Shown here piece by piece: positions 1 to 12,850 of a DNA stretch of 64,000 nucleotides. The stretch lies in assembly GCF_001659605.2 (NCBI RefSeq), contig NC_035168.2:10057928-10121927 (forward strand). Reading direction: 5' to 3'. The stretch's first letter is position 1; every line of letters begins with the position of its first letter. This DNA is from Manihot esculenta. Lineage: Eukaryota; Streptophyta; Magnoliopsida; Malpighiales; Euphorbiaceae. The notes beneath the pieces were generated by a model. It made no database searches. It was not told where the DNA came from and saw only the letters and a program-made list of their open reading frames with translations. A program made the translations under genes and the position numbers.

Positions 1-1753
1 CATCACAGCTAATCACATCAAGGATGAACTTGTCACCAATAGCCCTCTACATAGTCCAACTGTGCCAGAACGTAGAATGGGTCCTGGTCTTTCTCTTACA
101 TAACATAGCATAACATAATAGTCCAACTGTGCCAGAACGTAGAATGGGTCCTGGTCTTTCCCTTACATGGTGCCAGCGAACGTAGAATGGGTCCCACTGG
201 TCTTACATTCCGTACTGTACGTATCACTTCGTCATATCATAGATCGAGGGCTTTGGATCATCCAACGTTCATCCACATCAATCATCAATAAAGTATGCAA
301 TGCAACATATTCGTGAATTCTAATGCAAACAACCTAGTACATCTCATGGCATTCATGATGCGTGAAACATGCTAAAAAAGTCCATTAATTGCTTTAAAAC
401 ATAATGAGTTATTCCACTCACCTCTGGGTAACTCTGACCAGACACTGGAGCAGCTGACTCACTGCTGGGGTCCTCGGTTCCTCGGGTCCGAACCTACACA
501 GGTGGACTCAAATGAGGGACCAATCATACATGAATATAACTCTAAACTACTCCCCAAAAACCCCCTAAAACATCATGAAACAATCATAGAAAAACATGCA
601 AGAAAGGGCTGGACAGGGCACTTTCGGCGGCAGGTTCGGCGGCCGAAAGTCCCTCCAGAGCCGAAAGTCAGGCAGGTTTGGCGGCACCTTCGGCGGCCGA
701 AACTCCCAGACATAGGCGAAACTCATGCATGTTCGGCGGCACTTTCGGCGGCCGAAACTCCCAGACAGAGACGAAAGTCTCCTTTCGGGGGCAAGCTTCG
801 GCAGCCGAAGGCTGCCTCCACAAGCATGTTCGGCGGCCGAAAGTTCCTTCGGCTGCCGAACCTGGTTTCTCCCTTAGTTGCAGAAACTCAGCTCTTCTAT
901 ACACATTTGCCTCCAAAACTACCCAATCATGCATAAACCTATTCTATAACATTTCCAATCACACACAAACAAGCATACAAGTTCCTAGGGGCATCAAACC
1001 AACAAAAACCCCAACTACAACACAACAAGCAACTCACATTGTTCATAAACACATATAAAACCCATAAACCTAACCATGAGCTAAACATGCATTCTACCCC
1101 ATAGATCCACTTAAAACTTACTTAAAACATGCAATGAGCTTAAGATCGGCCCTTACCTCGTGGAGATCGAGAGAGAGACGACCTAACTCGGAGATGGGAT
1201 GGGTTGAGTTCCTTTGAACTTCAAAGCTCCAAAACTTTGCTCAAAGCTTGAAAATCTTCAAAACAAAGTAAAAACTCATGAAAATCGAGTAGGATTGGAA
1301 GGAAAGAACTCAAGATCGGTGAGGGACGGTGGAGAGCTCACCTTGGCCGAAAATGGGGAAAAAGCTCGCCCGTTTTCGGCTAAAGGACCCTTTTATAGTG
1401 GCTGGCCAGGCCACGTTCGGGGGCCGAACGTGCCTCCGCATGCATGCCATGTTCGGCGGCCGAACTTGAGGTTCGGCGGCCGAACCTGGACTTCCCTCAC
1501 TTATGCTTTCGGGGGCCTAAAAGTGCTCCCGAAGGTATGCATGTTCGGCGGCCGAACTTGAGGTTCGGCGGCCGAACCTGAGTTTTCCTCCAAGGTTGTT
1601 TTTATGCCAAAACTCATTTCCATTTTACTTAAAACCATGAAATACCTTAAAACATTTTATGAAAACATGATTCTACCCTACTAGAGGCTTTTGACATCCG
1701 AGATTCCACCGGACGGTAGGAATTCCAATACCGGAGTCTAGCCGGGTATTACA
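1..1753 (-). mobile_element. Ty3/gypsy LTR, left part cut by window edge
   Basis: The right boundary ends in GCCGGGTATTACA, the complement of the TGTAATACCCGGC start shared by all LTRs of this family in the window. By alignment with the LTR at 37678, roughly the first 575 bases (minus-strand 3' end) lie off the left edge. It contains a three-unit minisatellite (about 50-215), two clusters of TTCGGCGGCCGAA-like near-palindromes (about 620-870 and 1417-1580), a minus-strand TATAAAA at 1391-1397 and a conserved splice-donor-like AG|GTAAG near 1155. No polypurine tract follows on the right, so this is the 5' LTR of a minus-strand element or a solo LTR. The TSD cannot be tested without the left flank; the right flank reads CTTGG. 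Confidence 0.9.
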
Positions 1754-2538
1754 CTTGGTCCTAGTAACCCTAGTAGGAATCAAATATAGAATAATAGTAT
1801 GCCAATACCATATACAGTTTAGTAGCACTACGCCCTTTTGGGCTACATCAAATGATGATTTTGGCATACTATGTCATATAATTTATTGGTTTTTGAATCA
1901 TACAGTTCGACACTCTATACCTACAAATATATATTTCCCTTATCTAGCTAGTTGATCCTGTTAAGTATTTATAGGGGCTGAAAATTAATTGAATAACTTG
2001 CATTCACTGCATAAATGTTTTGAAAATATGTACCTTAGAGCCATAAATTGTAATAGTAATTTGATATAATCTAATATCCCTAAATATATATAATAAATAA
2101 TTTAATTAATTAAAGATTATTTAAATAATTAAATATAATCTATTTCTCATTAGTTTTTGGTAGTTATTCCATTCTCAAGGAGTTGAGAATATGATGATAA
2201 AATGTACTTCTAGAAAATTTTATAAAACATTAACCATTGTAGAATGTCTCATTAGGAATGATTCATCTAAAGTAGACTATTACCTTTATTTGCCTTTATT
2301 GATTAGTATAGTGATTTAATGATAGTAGAGAGATGAGCCTCATGCCATAGGACATGTGATATGTAGGTAGAGATGTGGGTACTTATGGTGATGAGTGGAT
2401 TGAATTTGTGGCTTTTAGATAAAGAACTTTACTCTTATGCATATTCATTCATCTACATGATAACAATTCATATAGTCTCAAAGCTGAGGCAACACTTGTC
2501 TCATATGCAGGAGGTCTAAGTTTGGTACCTGATGTTGA
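1754..2538. other. AT-rich intergenic DNA, no gene recognised
   Basis: Only short unsupported ORFs and AT-rich sequence; no domain, RNA gene or clear repeat structure seen. Confidence 0.6.
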
Positions 2539-2655
2539 TGAAAATAAATTGATGACATGGCCATAATGGAGCTATATTGTGATTGGCTAGACCTGCAAAG
2601 AAAAGAAGATGAGGTGGTGGTGGGTGCCCACAACAGTCACTCTGATGCTCAAGTC
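2539..2655 (-). repeat. Truncated 3' LTR of the Tat-like element
   Basis: It aligns with 4871-4985 across shared blocks such as TGATGACATGGCC, CTATATTGTGATTGGCT and GAGGTGGT. Similarity stops at 2655, where an unrelated repeat begins. Confidence 0.7.
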
Positions 2656-3401
2656 TATTTATTAGGCTTTATCAGACTATCGATCCCCATATTAATTGGG
2701 TAGTTATAATGTCTTGCTAGAAGCCGTTTATGATTTATGGGTCTTGTGGAACTGGACCTATTGCCAATTAATGTGAGCCTATTGGGTCACACACAAAAGA
2801 ACGTCATTAATGTGTTATATCATATTAATATGCTAAGAGCCCGTTAGTATAATTAATAATAATAAAGATGTTATTATTATTAATATTAATTATTTTATTA
2901 TTATAAAATAAAAATATTTAAAAGATCTATAGTATATTTGTAACTGTTACAGATAAATACTTTTTTATTTTTTTTTAAAAGAACTTATTACATAGATATA
3001 TTATTATCTGTAATTTTGTGATAGTTGGTTATGAACACAACTTTTTTACGAAAAGAAGTGTGGAAAAACGAAAAGACTGAGAAAAATGAGTGATCATAAA
3101 ATACCTTCTTAGAGTTGCATTAAAGAAGGTTTTATGGTGATCGTTTTTTCTGGATTGCAGATTAGGAGCACATAGCTAATCCATCCGTTGAGAGAGCTAG
3201 CGCTCCAGACAGAAACGTTCGTATGGATACCATTGAGGATGTTCGTTTCAAAAGTAGCATCATCAGTTCGGAACAATTTCTTTTCGTCAAGTAAAAAATG
3301 TTAGTCTTTTTATCATTCCTTTCAAATTAAATGAAGCACTCGTATCCTGAAAGGGAAAACATAGATCTTTTATTTTTTTGCTGCGTAATTTTGGATTGTA
3401 G
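2656..3401. repeat. Dispersed ~0.75-kb repeat, copy 1 (LTR-like)
   Basis: It aligns in the same orientation with 8954-9688. Shared blocks include TATTTATTAG, ATAATGTCTTGCTAGA, CCAATTAATGTGAGCC, AAAAGATCT(A/G)TAGT, GAGAGAGCTAGC and TTTTGGATTG. It ends in a GCTGCGT...GGATTG motif reminiscent of copia-type LTR ends. It sits inside the Tat-like remnant and lacks the sequence upstream of 8954, so it is a 5'-truncated copy. No protein is encoded. Confidence 0.65.
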
Positions 3402-3414
3402 TGATCTTTAGGTT

Positions 3415-3640
3415 TGCTTACAACCCATACTCGGATGGCCTTGTGGCCTTTTATGAATGTTTGTTCCTATAGTCCAATGTCTGAATTATGGCTTAGCGAC
3501 TGCCTTATGACCTGGCATGAGATGCGTTATTATGCGGGATCCATGTTCGAATAGCCTCATGGCCTTTTATGAATTTATTTGTTTCTACAGTCCAACGCTC
3601 GGATTATAATATACCATGAGTGCTCCTTATCTTTTTGAAG
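3415..3640 (-). repeat. Degenerate minisatellite of the Tat-like element
   Basis: Two diverged units on the minus strand read 'gttggac...aaaca...aaaggcca...ggc', about 120 bp apart. They resemble the 51-bp units at 28277-28531 in the plus-strand relative. Confidence 0.45.
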
Positions 3641-4179
3641 AAAATAATTATATCGTTCCTTATCACTAAAAAACATAAAAATAAGAAAAATACATCGTTA
3701 ACTATTATTAATAAAATTTTCCTTAAATTGCAAACATTTCAGGAGTAGGGAATGACTCGGCCATCTAGTTTGGCCAGCATATAAGACCCCGGGTGAATAA
3801 CCTTTGGGACCCCAAATGATCCTTTCTAGTTTTCGCCAACTTACCAGACTTGGCATCTATTACATCCGTTCTTCTAAGGACTGAGTCTCCATTGTTGGGT
3901 CCTTCTGTGGCTACATGAATAACCCCACAGGTTCACTGTCAGAAATGATTTTGGGAATTGTTACCTCAAGCTCGAGTCTTGAAAAAATTATAACTAGAAG
4001 CAAGACGACAATATTTTGTTCTTGACAATGAGATAATGTGGAGAGGCCGACCTGCGGAGAGGCTGATCTAAGCAGACATGTGCGGAGAGGTCAACCTAAG
4101 CAGACCTGTTCAGAGAGGCCGATCTAAGCAGACCTGTGCGAAGAGGCCTACCCTTTCTTTTCCTATTAGCTGGCACCAA

Positions 4180-4620
4180 ATTAGCTGGCCTTATCTTTTC
4201 ATTATTCATTCTGGAATACTCCATCGACCTTTTATACTCTTTCTAATGAATTTTTAAAGTGTGTTGTTTCTTATTAACCTCTTGACCTCATCTTTCAGCT
4301 GTCGGCACTCCTCTATTGTGTGTCCGTAGTCTTCGTGTCATTTTTCCCAATTCACATTTGAATATGCATTCGTGAGTCGTTCAATGAGGCATATTTCTTA
4401 TACTTACCTCGACCATTCCTTTCTCGAGAGACCAGGTAACTTTTGTGGTCTCTTCATACCCTTGCTTCTCCGGCTTTTGGCCTATTCTTTTGTCCTCTTC
4501 CTATTCTGGAGGTATCTACAAAGACTTCCTCCCTTCCCTTAGGAGCTATGAGTGACGCCTCTTCCTGAGCTTTGTATTGCTCGAAAATAACCTGCAACCT
4601 TCTGACGTATTGAAGTATTT
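4180..4620 (-). pseudogene. Tat-like gag remnant
   Basis: The minus strand of about 4290-4350 reads HEDYGHTIEECRQLKDEVKR, a gag segment typical of plant Tat/Athila-type gypsy elements (HxDxGH...ECxxLKxEVE). Upstream stretches match the adjacent gag region only after frame changes. No open frame remains. Only part of gag is recognisable. Confidence 0.6.
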
Positions 4621-4839
4621 GCTCAATACTTAGTTGGGATCTGCTTCATTGATAATAGAAGGTGTGTTTTTTCCATTGCCAGGGGTGAAAAAAATGATAA
4701 CACTCTCATTGGCAGTAACCTTATCAGCAGCTCGTGAATTGCTGGCCAATTTCGAAAGAAAGAAGAGAGAAATTTCTTTCTAAGAGAAAAGGAATGAGAG
4801 TCCAGGCTTTAATCTAAATGAACAAAAACAATTCAATGG

Positions 4840-4862
4840 ATTTTCCAGCAACGGAACCAAAT
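4840..4862 (-). other. Putative primer-binding site of the Tat-like element
   Basis: Just inside the 5' LTR the minus strand reads TTGGTTCCGTTGCTGGAAA. The plus-strand relative has TTTGGTTTCGTTGTC at the same place (from 27095). The conserved position next to the LTR supports a primer site; I cannot name the tRNA. Confidence 0.45.
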
Positions 4863-4870
4863 AATGTTAC

Positions 4871-5390
4871 TGAAACTAAGCTGATGACATGGCCGGAATA
4901 AAACTATATTGTGATTGGCTAAACCTGCAAAAAAGAGAACATGAGGTGGTGGGTGCCCATGGCAGCTACTCCAATATTCAAGTCAGTAAGTTAAAGAGAA
5001 GGGCGAGTATAATATTTAGAACTCGAGAGTAGTTGTGTGAGAGAATAGCATATCTTTACTTCTATGATTATTCTCTCCTTTTATATTATAAGAAGATGGA
5101 GATAAATATAGCATTTCCTGATAATCTAAGGATGATGTGGCTAGCTCTTTGGTAACAAATCTTTACTGGCTAATTTGTCAGAAATCTCCTGATTGCAGGC
5201 GTAAAGAGGATCTACTAGATTGTAACTATTAACAGTAACTTCCTTATGGAATCTCGTCTTGAAGTTGAGAGGGCGAGTCTGTCCGACCTAAGGCCGACTT
5301 GAAGTGTCTGGGACTTATTTTTTACGGGTGGGACCGCATATAAATTTATTAGATTTTTGTCACGTGATCCTATTTTATGATAACAGCTCA
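4871..5390 (-). repeat. 5' LTR of the Tat-like element
   Basis: 520 bp. On the minus strand it begins TGAGCTGTTATC and ends AGTTTCA, keeping TG...CA ends. The inner end is repeated at 2539-2655. Confidence 0.6.
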
Positions 5391-8353
5391 CTACCTACTC
5401 AGAGCAGGTCTTATGTAGCATCAATAGTTTTCTATTTTTGATTTTAAAAATATTTTCTAATAAATAGTAAAAATAAAATATAACACTAACCATTGAACAA
5501 GTTTTTGATTTTTTTATAAATAAAAAATGAAAAATAGAAAACCAAAATAAAAATGAATGTGATATAAGATGTGTAGTTTTCAATTTTAGATTTTTTTATT
5601 TTAAAAACAATTTTTAATAAGTAGCAACAAAAAAAATGTAACAACATTACAAGTCACATATAATTTTTTTTATTAAATAAAAAATGAAAAATTTCAATGT
5701 TTTCATTTCTATTTATTTCTCTCATTAATATTAATGACTCCCCTCCAAAATGCTCTAAACAAGAAGAGATTATTGAATGCTCCAAGAGCATCATCTTATC
5801 ATATTGATATAGTACACATAATTAATCAGATTACAATACATTGGTAAAAAAATAAAAAAAAATAACTAACCATTAAATCCTCATCATTACTAGTTAAAAA
5901 AATAAAATTTATTAAATTTTTACTTTTTATCAGTTATTGGATTGATATATTCTCATTTTGATGATTTGATACTCATGTATACCTAATAATTTGACCCAAA
6001 TAAAAGCCAAAATGTAAACATAATCAAGAGGAATAATTACTATTGTGTCCTTATTGTTTGACTAAACTAATTAAATTATCTCTATATTTTTCAAATTAGA
6101 TTAAAATATCCCAATAATTTAATTTTGTTAATCCCGAAGGACAACGGTTTAATTTTAGACATTTTAACTATTAGTTTGTTGGAAAGTCTTTAAATTACTC
6201 TCTTTAGCCATATCAATCAATATAAACTCATCTTCTTCAACTACAACAACAACAATGACAACCATCTCCTCCATCTAACAATCTGACCATACTCTTCTCT
6301 ATCTTCTTCATTTGCTATATCCAACTTCAATAAGCTTACCTTCATCTAAATATCATATAAATATCATTCTTGTAAAATTCTTTGTCGTCCTTCTTTTGCA
6401 GCTTTGTGAGGACCTTCTCCTTAAGATTGTCTCTACTATTAGATTAGTTAAAAATATTCCAGCTCATTAAATCATCGTAACAAGTTAGATTTGTGATATC
6501 ATCACGAGATAGATGAAGTAAAATAGGTTCATCTATGAAGGGTAAATTTTCAAGAGTTGGATTGCATCTATAAGAAAATTGAGCAATTCGTTGTTGACAA
6601 GGTTAGAGCAACCCAATGCATGAGAGAGAGGGAAATTAGAGACAGAGTTTGCAACATGATAGAATTTTAGGGGAGACAAGTTTTTTAAGAAAAAAGGGTT
6701 TGGGGGCATAAGAGGTAGTTGACGGCAATTAGAATTGAGTAGTTGGATTCAACTGATCCTGTAACACCCCTTACTCCTCTATTAAATAGTTGAGTAAAGG
6801 ATGATGCCACATGTTATACTATATACAATTGCATATATAGACTTAAATTAGCTTCTACTTTATCAGTTGTTATTTAATTTGTTTAAAAATATGTTAATTC
6901 ACATTAATAATTTTAAATGGAGAAACTGCAAGAGTCTCCCTTGTTTATTAGCAATTATCCATGTAGAAATAAAAAGTCATAAATTATCAATATTTACTCA
7001 ATTCGCACTATTAAATCTATAAATAGAATATATTAACTTAAAGTAGCAAATATATTGATTTATATTTTTACTATTTTCAACACTCATTTACCAACTCTTG
7101 CTAGACTATTTATATACATGTCAAACATAAATAACCTCTATATATAACTCGAGATTAACTAGTTATGATGTTATTCTCCATACTGATACAGAACCAAACC
7201 TCTTGTTTGTCATTTCCTTTATCTATTACCTGCGCATAGAAAAATCCAATATAATGTGCTTACGCCTAGTGGGTGAATAATAATATATTGATACAAAGTA
7301 TAAATAAGATTATACATGACAGTTACAACAAAATTATTTTATAAGAATATGTGAAAATTTTATATATCTGTGGGTGACAAGTGAGCAAATTAAGTCATGC
7401 AATTGTATATATATAAGGTTATTCATAATATGATAACCATCTTGTATGCATGCTTATAAGGTATTAACCAGTCATATAATTAAATTTTAACCCCTATAAG
7501 CTCTTACTATGATAAATTAGATAGATAAGAGAAAACTGTATTTATATAGCACAAAGTGCTAAATTGTATAGTCTGGGGATCGAATGCTATGCCTGTATAG
7601 CTCAAAAGCCGAAAAATTGTATGACACATGGTGTGTCAAAAATATCATATCATGTAGCCCATTATGGTGCAATACTACTAAACTGTATATGGCATGTCAT
7701 ACCTTTATTCTATCTATGACTTTCACCGAGATTTACCAGGGCCAAGAATGCATATTTACATGTTAAATATTTATTTATACTAAAATTATCTATTCAGATG
7801 CTTAACATATTGAAATAAGCAAGTATGTCGATAAAAAGAGTTCTTAAAAGCATACATATGTGTATAATAGACCATATTCAGCCATGGATATATTGCTATT
7901 TTATTAAGAACATATGTATAAAGTTTTAGTTTATTAAGTTAGCACGTATACAATTTGGCCGCAAAACTAACATGTCAATCCCTTTTATGTCAATATTCAG
8001 ATTTAGGTTTGTTTCTGCTTGAGATTGTGTCACATTTCCAAATGTCTTATGGACAGAATTAAACTAATCTTTCTCATGAATTTTGGGTATTTCTGTCTTA
8101 ACTTTCTAACAAGATATATTATATCTAATTCTGACCTTCCTAACTTAAGTTATAAATTTTTCTTTGCAAACTGCCCAATCAGGTAGTAACCAGTACAGTT
8201 TTGGTATTTGTTTTTAGTTTAACAAAACATATCATATGCATATATTTGCATACAGATTCTGTTATTGTATTTGCCCTAGGCCATTTTCTTGGACCTTTTT
8301 GTATGTCATTTTGGTTATTAATAAAAAATGTTTTATTATCATTATTATTTATT
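5391..8353. other. AT-rich intergenic DNA with degraded repeats
   Basis: No gene seen. 5435-5535 and 5580-5695 look like a diverged direct duplication (ATTTTAAAAA..., AATGAAAAAT... blocks). 6030-6200 resembles common plant AT-rich MITE sequence. TGTAACACCCCTTACTC at 6771 looks like a gypsy LTR start, but no partner end was found. The rest is unassigned. Confidence 0.5.
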
Positions 8354-9688
8354 TGCATGTTACATAATAATGATTAACATCTCTGGTTACTTATTATTAT
8401 GTTGATAATAATAAAATATGACTAGTATGATTATTGATTGATAATCATGAGATGATTAAGTATATATTGATAAAATTCAATAATCATAAATACTTGTTAC
8501 ATAACAAAGTATTGGATGGATCCGTATTGAGATCACTATATGGGTTATTGTCATAAGTGAATCTCAAAGTAGTTATGTCTTAATCCTTTGACTTGAGATT
8601 GTCATAGTTTTCAACATAAGAACTGTTATGTTTTGACATAACCAAACATTGTCTTTAATTGGATAATCATAAAGGTTATGATTGAGCATAATAGAAATTA
8701 TGTAGAGGATATTGAACAATCAAGATAGAATTTGTCTCTCTCTTTGAGAGATATATCTTATGGGCCCCTCGATAAGTGAGACTGAGAAATGCATGACTGT
8801 GCTCAAATGAATTGATAGTGTGATCAATATCATTTAATTTTATCAGTCTACTTAGAGATCGAGAAATCATAAGTTTGAACATTATAAGTTTGACATTGAC
8901 CATGACTTATGTTCAAGCTAGATATCGTGTGACAAAGGGATTAATACATATTCTATTTATTAGACTTCATCGGATTATCGATCCTCATATTAATTGTGTA
9001 GTCATAATGTCTTGCTAGAGACCGCTTATGATTTATGGACCTTGTGGGACTGGGCCTATTGCCAATTAATGTGAGCCTATTGGGTCATACACAAAAGAAA
9101 ACGTTGTTGATGTGCTATATTAATGGGCTAAAAGCCCATTAGTATAATTAATAATAATAAAAATGTTATTATTATTCATATTAATTATTTATTATTATAA
9201 GATAATAATATTTAAAAGATCTGTAGTCTATCTGTAACTGTTACAAATAAAAGATTTTTAGTTTTTCTTATCAGAACAAACTATTACGTAAAATATTTGA
9301 GTATTTGCGAGATTGTGATAGTTGGTTATGAATACAACTCTTTTACGAAAAGAAGTGTGGAAAAACAAAAGACTGAAAACGAATAAAAACTTCTTTTGCA
9401 AATTGTGGGAGTAACGTTTTTTGGAGAAATCGTTTTGAGTTATAGATTGGGGAGCATATAGCTTATCCATCTTTGAGAGAGCTAGCACTCTAGAAGGATA
9501 AAGGACGTTCGTGTGGATACCATAGAAGGTGTTTGTTTCAAAAGCAACACCATCAGTCCGTAACTGTATCTTCTCGACGAGTCTAACAAGTTAGTCTCTT
9601 ATTATTCCTTTCAAAATAAACGAAGCACTTGGATCTTGTGAAGGAAACCAAAGATTTTTATTTTTCCGCTGCGTGTTTTGGATTGCAG
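8354..9688. repeat. Dispersed repeat copy 2, probable degraded solo LTR
   Basis: 8954-9688 aligns with 2656-3401. The upstream part (about 8354-8953) has no partner in this window and is probably the missing 5' part of the same repeat: it starts TGTTACATAATAATG and runs without an obvious junction. No flanking TSD could be confirmed. No coding sequence or primer site follows. Confidence 0.5.
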
Positions 9689-11213
9689 TAATATATGGAT
9701 TTCCTAATAGATTCAAGCTTAAGTTTCTTCTATACATTTTTAGGTATACTTATTAGGGCTTATTGGGCACTGGTTTTAACTCATTTCAATGAGTAAAGAA
9801 TGAGTTATGGTATAAGCAATATAGACTATTCCGAATGCACTACTCTTGTGATCAGGTTAGATTCATTAAGAATTTACATATATTTAGCTACAAATTCAGA
9901 ATTTGGTCATTTCATGAAAGTTTTAGCTCTTTGTCTCGGATTTCTTTTAGTATATGTTAGGCTTAATTTTAATAATCACACAATAAGTTATGAAACTTCT
10001 AACACAGGCTATCTTATTAAAACCTATTCTGCTAGATTTGCATTTTTAGCTCCCATATTGAATTTTTTTGCTTTAAGTCTTCCAAATACCATTTCAAAAT
10101 TTATCCTATACATCCATAAAATCAAAGAAAAATTTTCAGCAGTCAAAACCAAATCCTAATTTTACATATTCATGAGAAAATTAAAGGAAAACAGAAAATT
10201 ATGTAGACACTAAACCTTTTTACAAAATCCTTTTACTTTGAAATTTCTTTGGCATTCCATCTTTGGATACTTGGAACTCTAACTTTTCCTTCTTCAAATA
10301 TTTCAATTTATAGCTTGTTTTTTCTTGCCTTTGATATGAGGATGAACTTTAATTGAAGAAAAGAGTTGATTTGGTGAAGAAATTGGGTTAGATTTGGTAG
10401 AAATGAAGAAAACTAAGCTAACCTTTATTATTTCATGGATGAATTTCGACCAAGACTTCCAAAATGAATAAGATAACCTTTTCTTTTTGCTTTGTCACTT
10501 ATTTTGAGTTTATTTACATGACATATGGAGGACAATTGAAGAGGTAGTAAAAAAGAAGGACTAAACTTGAATTTTATTTTTAAACTTTCTACATTCACAC
10601 TTTAACCTAACTTTTTCACCATGTTTCAATTTTTTTTTTAAACTTTCAATATTCTTGGATTGACCTATTAAAGTTATACTTTTAACCTTTAAAAATCTAT
10701 TTCATTTAGGTAAACAAGTCAGATTTAACAAGCACCTCAAGCTAACACGTCGATAAACTCTTAAGCATCTCTCAAAATTGACTTGATTCTGACTTGTTTA
10801 TTACATTATCTGCTTTATTTTAATATATGTCTATTTTCTCATTTGGGCTTCCTAAGATTCAATTATTATAATTTAAAGATATTAAAATATCATTACTAGT
10901 CATTCTTATTTTAACTCTTTTTTTTTTTATGTATAACTCTATATGAAATGCAAGTTGGACCTCTAAACACAACTTTTAGTACTCTATTTATAGGCGAATT
11001 GTGTGTCAAGCGGTTATGGATAAGCTAGCACTTCCTTTAATCAGCTCGAGATTAAACTAGCACCTACTTTGAAACTAATTACCCTAACTCTAGAATATTA
11101 TAATTTAAGTCTAATAGTTCTTCTGTTTCTATTCTTAGGTTTTGAAATGTGAAAGATCCCATGAGCAGCAACCATATCCCGGTGAGCTAAGGGATTCAAT
11201 TGATATTGATTAG
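9689..11213. other. Intergenic DNA; one unrecognised 119-codon ORF
   Basis: An ORF at 9800-10159 (plus) has hydrophobic stretches but resembles nothing I know. It is AT-rich without gene context and is probably chance or transposon-derived. Nothing else was recognised. Confidence 0.4.
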
Positions 11214-11694
11214 GGGCGAGCAGTATTCAGTTCAAAATGAAAAAACTGACTGAATTGAATTAATTTCAAAATTCGGTTCGGTTTTTTATTCAATTCGGTT
11301 CGGTTCGATTTTTAATTTTAAAAATTTTGGTTATTTCGGTTCGGTTCAATTTTGATCAGAGAAAATCGAAAAAATTGAATCGAACCGATTAGTGATAATA
11401 ATATGTTATTTTCAATAATATAGAGAAATTAAATTATACTAAAATTAAAATATTTTAATTAAATTTTAAAATATTAAAAATAAAGTGTAAAAAATATAAA
11501 ATTTATTAAAAATCAAAATCGATCGAATCGAACCGAATCGAACTGAATCAGACAGATTTAGTTCGATTCGGTTTCTGACCAAAATTGATTTGGTTCGATT
11601 TTCATAAATACTAAAATTTTAATTTTTGGTTTATTCGGTTTAATTCGATTTTAAACCGAATCGACCGATTTTAAACCGAATCGACCGAATTCCT
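11214..11694. mobile_element. MITE-like element rich in TTCGGTT/AACCGAA
   Basis: The left half carries TTCGGTTCGGTTTTTTATTC-type tracts and the right half the complementary AACCGAATCGACCGA tracts, giving a roughly 480-bp imperfect inverted repeat with an AT-rich centre. Both ends carry TAGG. This resembles non-autonomous hAT-like elements common in plants; no transposase is present. Confidence 0.5.
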
Positions 11695-12850
11695 AATATT
11701 GAGTTCTTGACATGAAATGTCCATATTAACCTTTATGGCCATATATTTGTGAGATAAGAGATTCAATTGAATCTCAAATTACCAATAAAGAATAGAATGA
11801 GGAAATTTGTGAGGATAACGGAGAGGCCCAATCAAGTCTGGGCCTGAAGACAATTGAATAGAGGAGATTATCAATTTCTTTTTTTTCAATTTGGTGAGAT
11901 TCAATAAAAGAGATGTGCAAATACATTTATCAATGCCCTTAAATTCAACTTCCCATATTCTGTGTTGAATTCTGTAGCGATAATTGAGATAAAGGAGATA
12001 GAAAGTTGAATCTAAAGGCAATAGATGGACAATACTCATTTGATGCAAGAGAAGCCAAAGTCAACAAATAAGAAGCAACCTAATGCTTAAGAATAATAAT
12101 TGAGAGTGAATTGAAGTTATCTTAAAGAGAGAGCAAGGCAAGTGGTGAAATAGAGGAAGGAGAAGACATTGTCATTAAGGAACAAATAGTGGTGAAATAG
12201 AGGAAGGAGAAGACATTGTCACTAAGGAACAAATAGTGAGCATGGTGAGGAAGGAGAGTGAATGAAGGTTGTATTGGAGGATAATTATGGAATTAGAGAA
12301 TTTTTATCCATAACTTAACAAGGGACTAAAATTAAATTATCCGCGTCTGAACTCGATTTATACTAGTAATATACGATTCATCTTAAATTTAATTAAAAAT
12401 TAATATAAATTATTTAAATTTATTCTAAACTCAATTATTATTATCCAAATAAAATTTAAACGCATTTAATCTCATATATTTTAATTAATAATTTATATAA
12501 AACATATTTTTATTAATAATTTTTATTTATAATATTTCTAAAAAACATTAAAATTTTAATTAGTAAAAACTATATATTTTTATATTAAATAAATTAATTA
12601 TTTATATAAATAAATTTTTATAAATAAAATTTAAATTTAATTTAAATTTTATAATATTCAATTATAATTATCTAAATTCATTTTATTAAAATTTTATCAT
12701 ATTATATTCTTAAAAATACCCCAGCCATTATCATCAGTTTACCCTTAAAATATTGTTCCGTAATAATGAAATTAAATTATAAAAATATTTTAATATAATT
12801 TGAAAAAATATATGCAAAATTTAATTAGTTTATAATTATTATGTCTGATA
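11695..12850. other. Intergenic DNA upstream of the RING gene
   Basis: AT-rich, with no coding signal. A short tandem duplication lies at 12141-12235. From about 12350 it is extremely AT-rich. Confidence 0.5.
12141..12235. repeat. Tandem duplication, 2 x 47 bp
   Basis: Two nearly identical units begin AGTGGTGAAATAGAGGAAGG at 12141 and 12188; I see one T/C difference. Confidence 0.85.

Larger units (their letters stand above)
2539..5390 (-). mobile_element. Decayed Tat-like Ty3/gypsy element (non-autonomous, LARD-type)
   Basis: On the minus strand a 520-bp 5' LTR (4871-5390) is followed by a primer-site-like TTGGTTCCGTTGCTGG, a gag remnant, a decayed minisatellite and a 117-bp piece of the 3' LTR (2539-2655). 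The left LTR is broken by another repeat (2656-3401). No protease, reverse transcriptase or integrase is visible. The same order of parts occurs on the plus strand at 26568-31939, so the two are probably relatives. Flanks (CTACC on the right, GTTGA on the left) do not form a TSD, consistent with an old, rearranged copy. Confidence 0.6.

Noticed and set aside
502..1058. Open frames rich in FGGR, RPPKVPP and AAE repeats in LTRs (also near 34396, 38788, 46400, 48616, 52717, 60315)
   Set aside because: They are translations of the GC near-palindrome arrays in several frames and both strands, with no conserved protein; LTR sequence is non-coding.
2534..5395. TSD for the Tat-like remnant
   Set aside because: Flanks GTTGA and CTACC do not match; ends are probably lost or rearranged.
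6771..6790. TGTAACACCCCTTACTC as the start of another gypsy LTR
   Set aside because: No second end, primer site or duplicate copy found in the window.
9675..9690. TTGCA as a TSD of the dispersed repeat (also before 8354)
   Set aside because: The equivalent bases (TTGTA) are present at the end of the other copy, so they belong to the repeat.
9800..10159. 119-codon ORF as a host gene
   Set aside because: No recognisable domain, no promoter or exon context, AT-rich surroundings.
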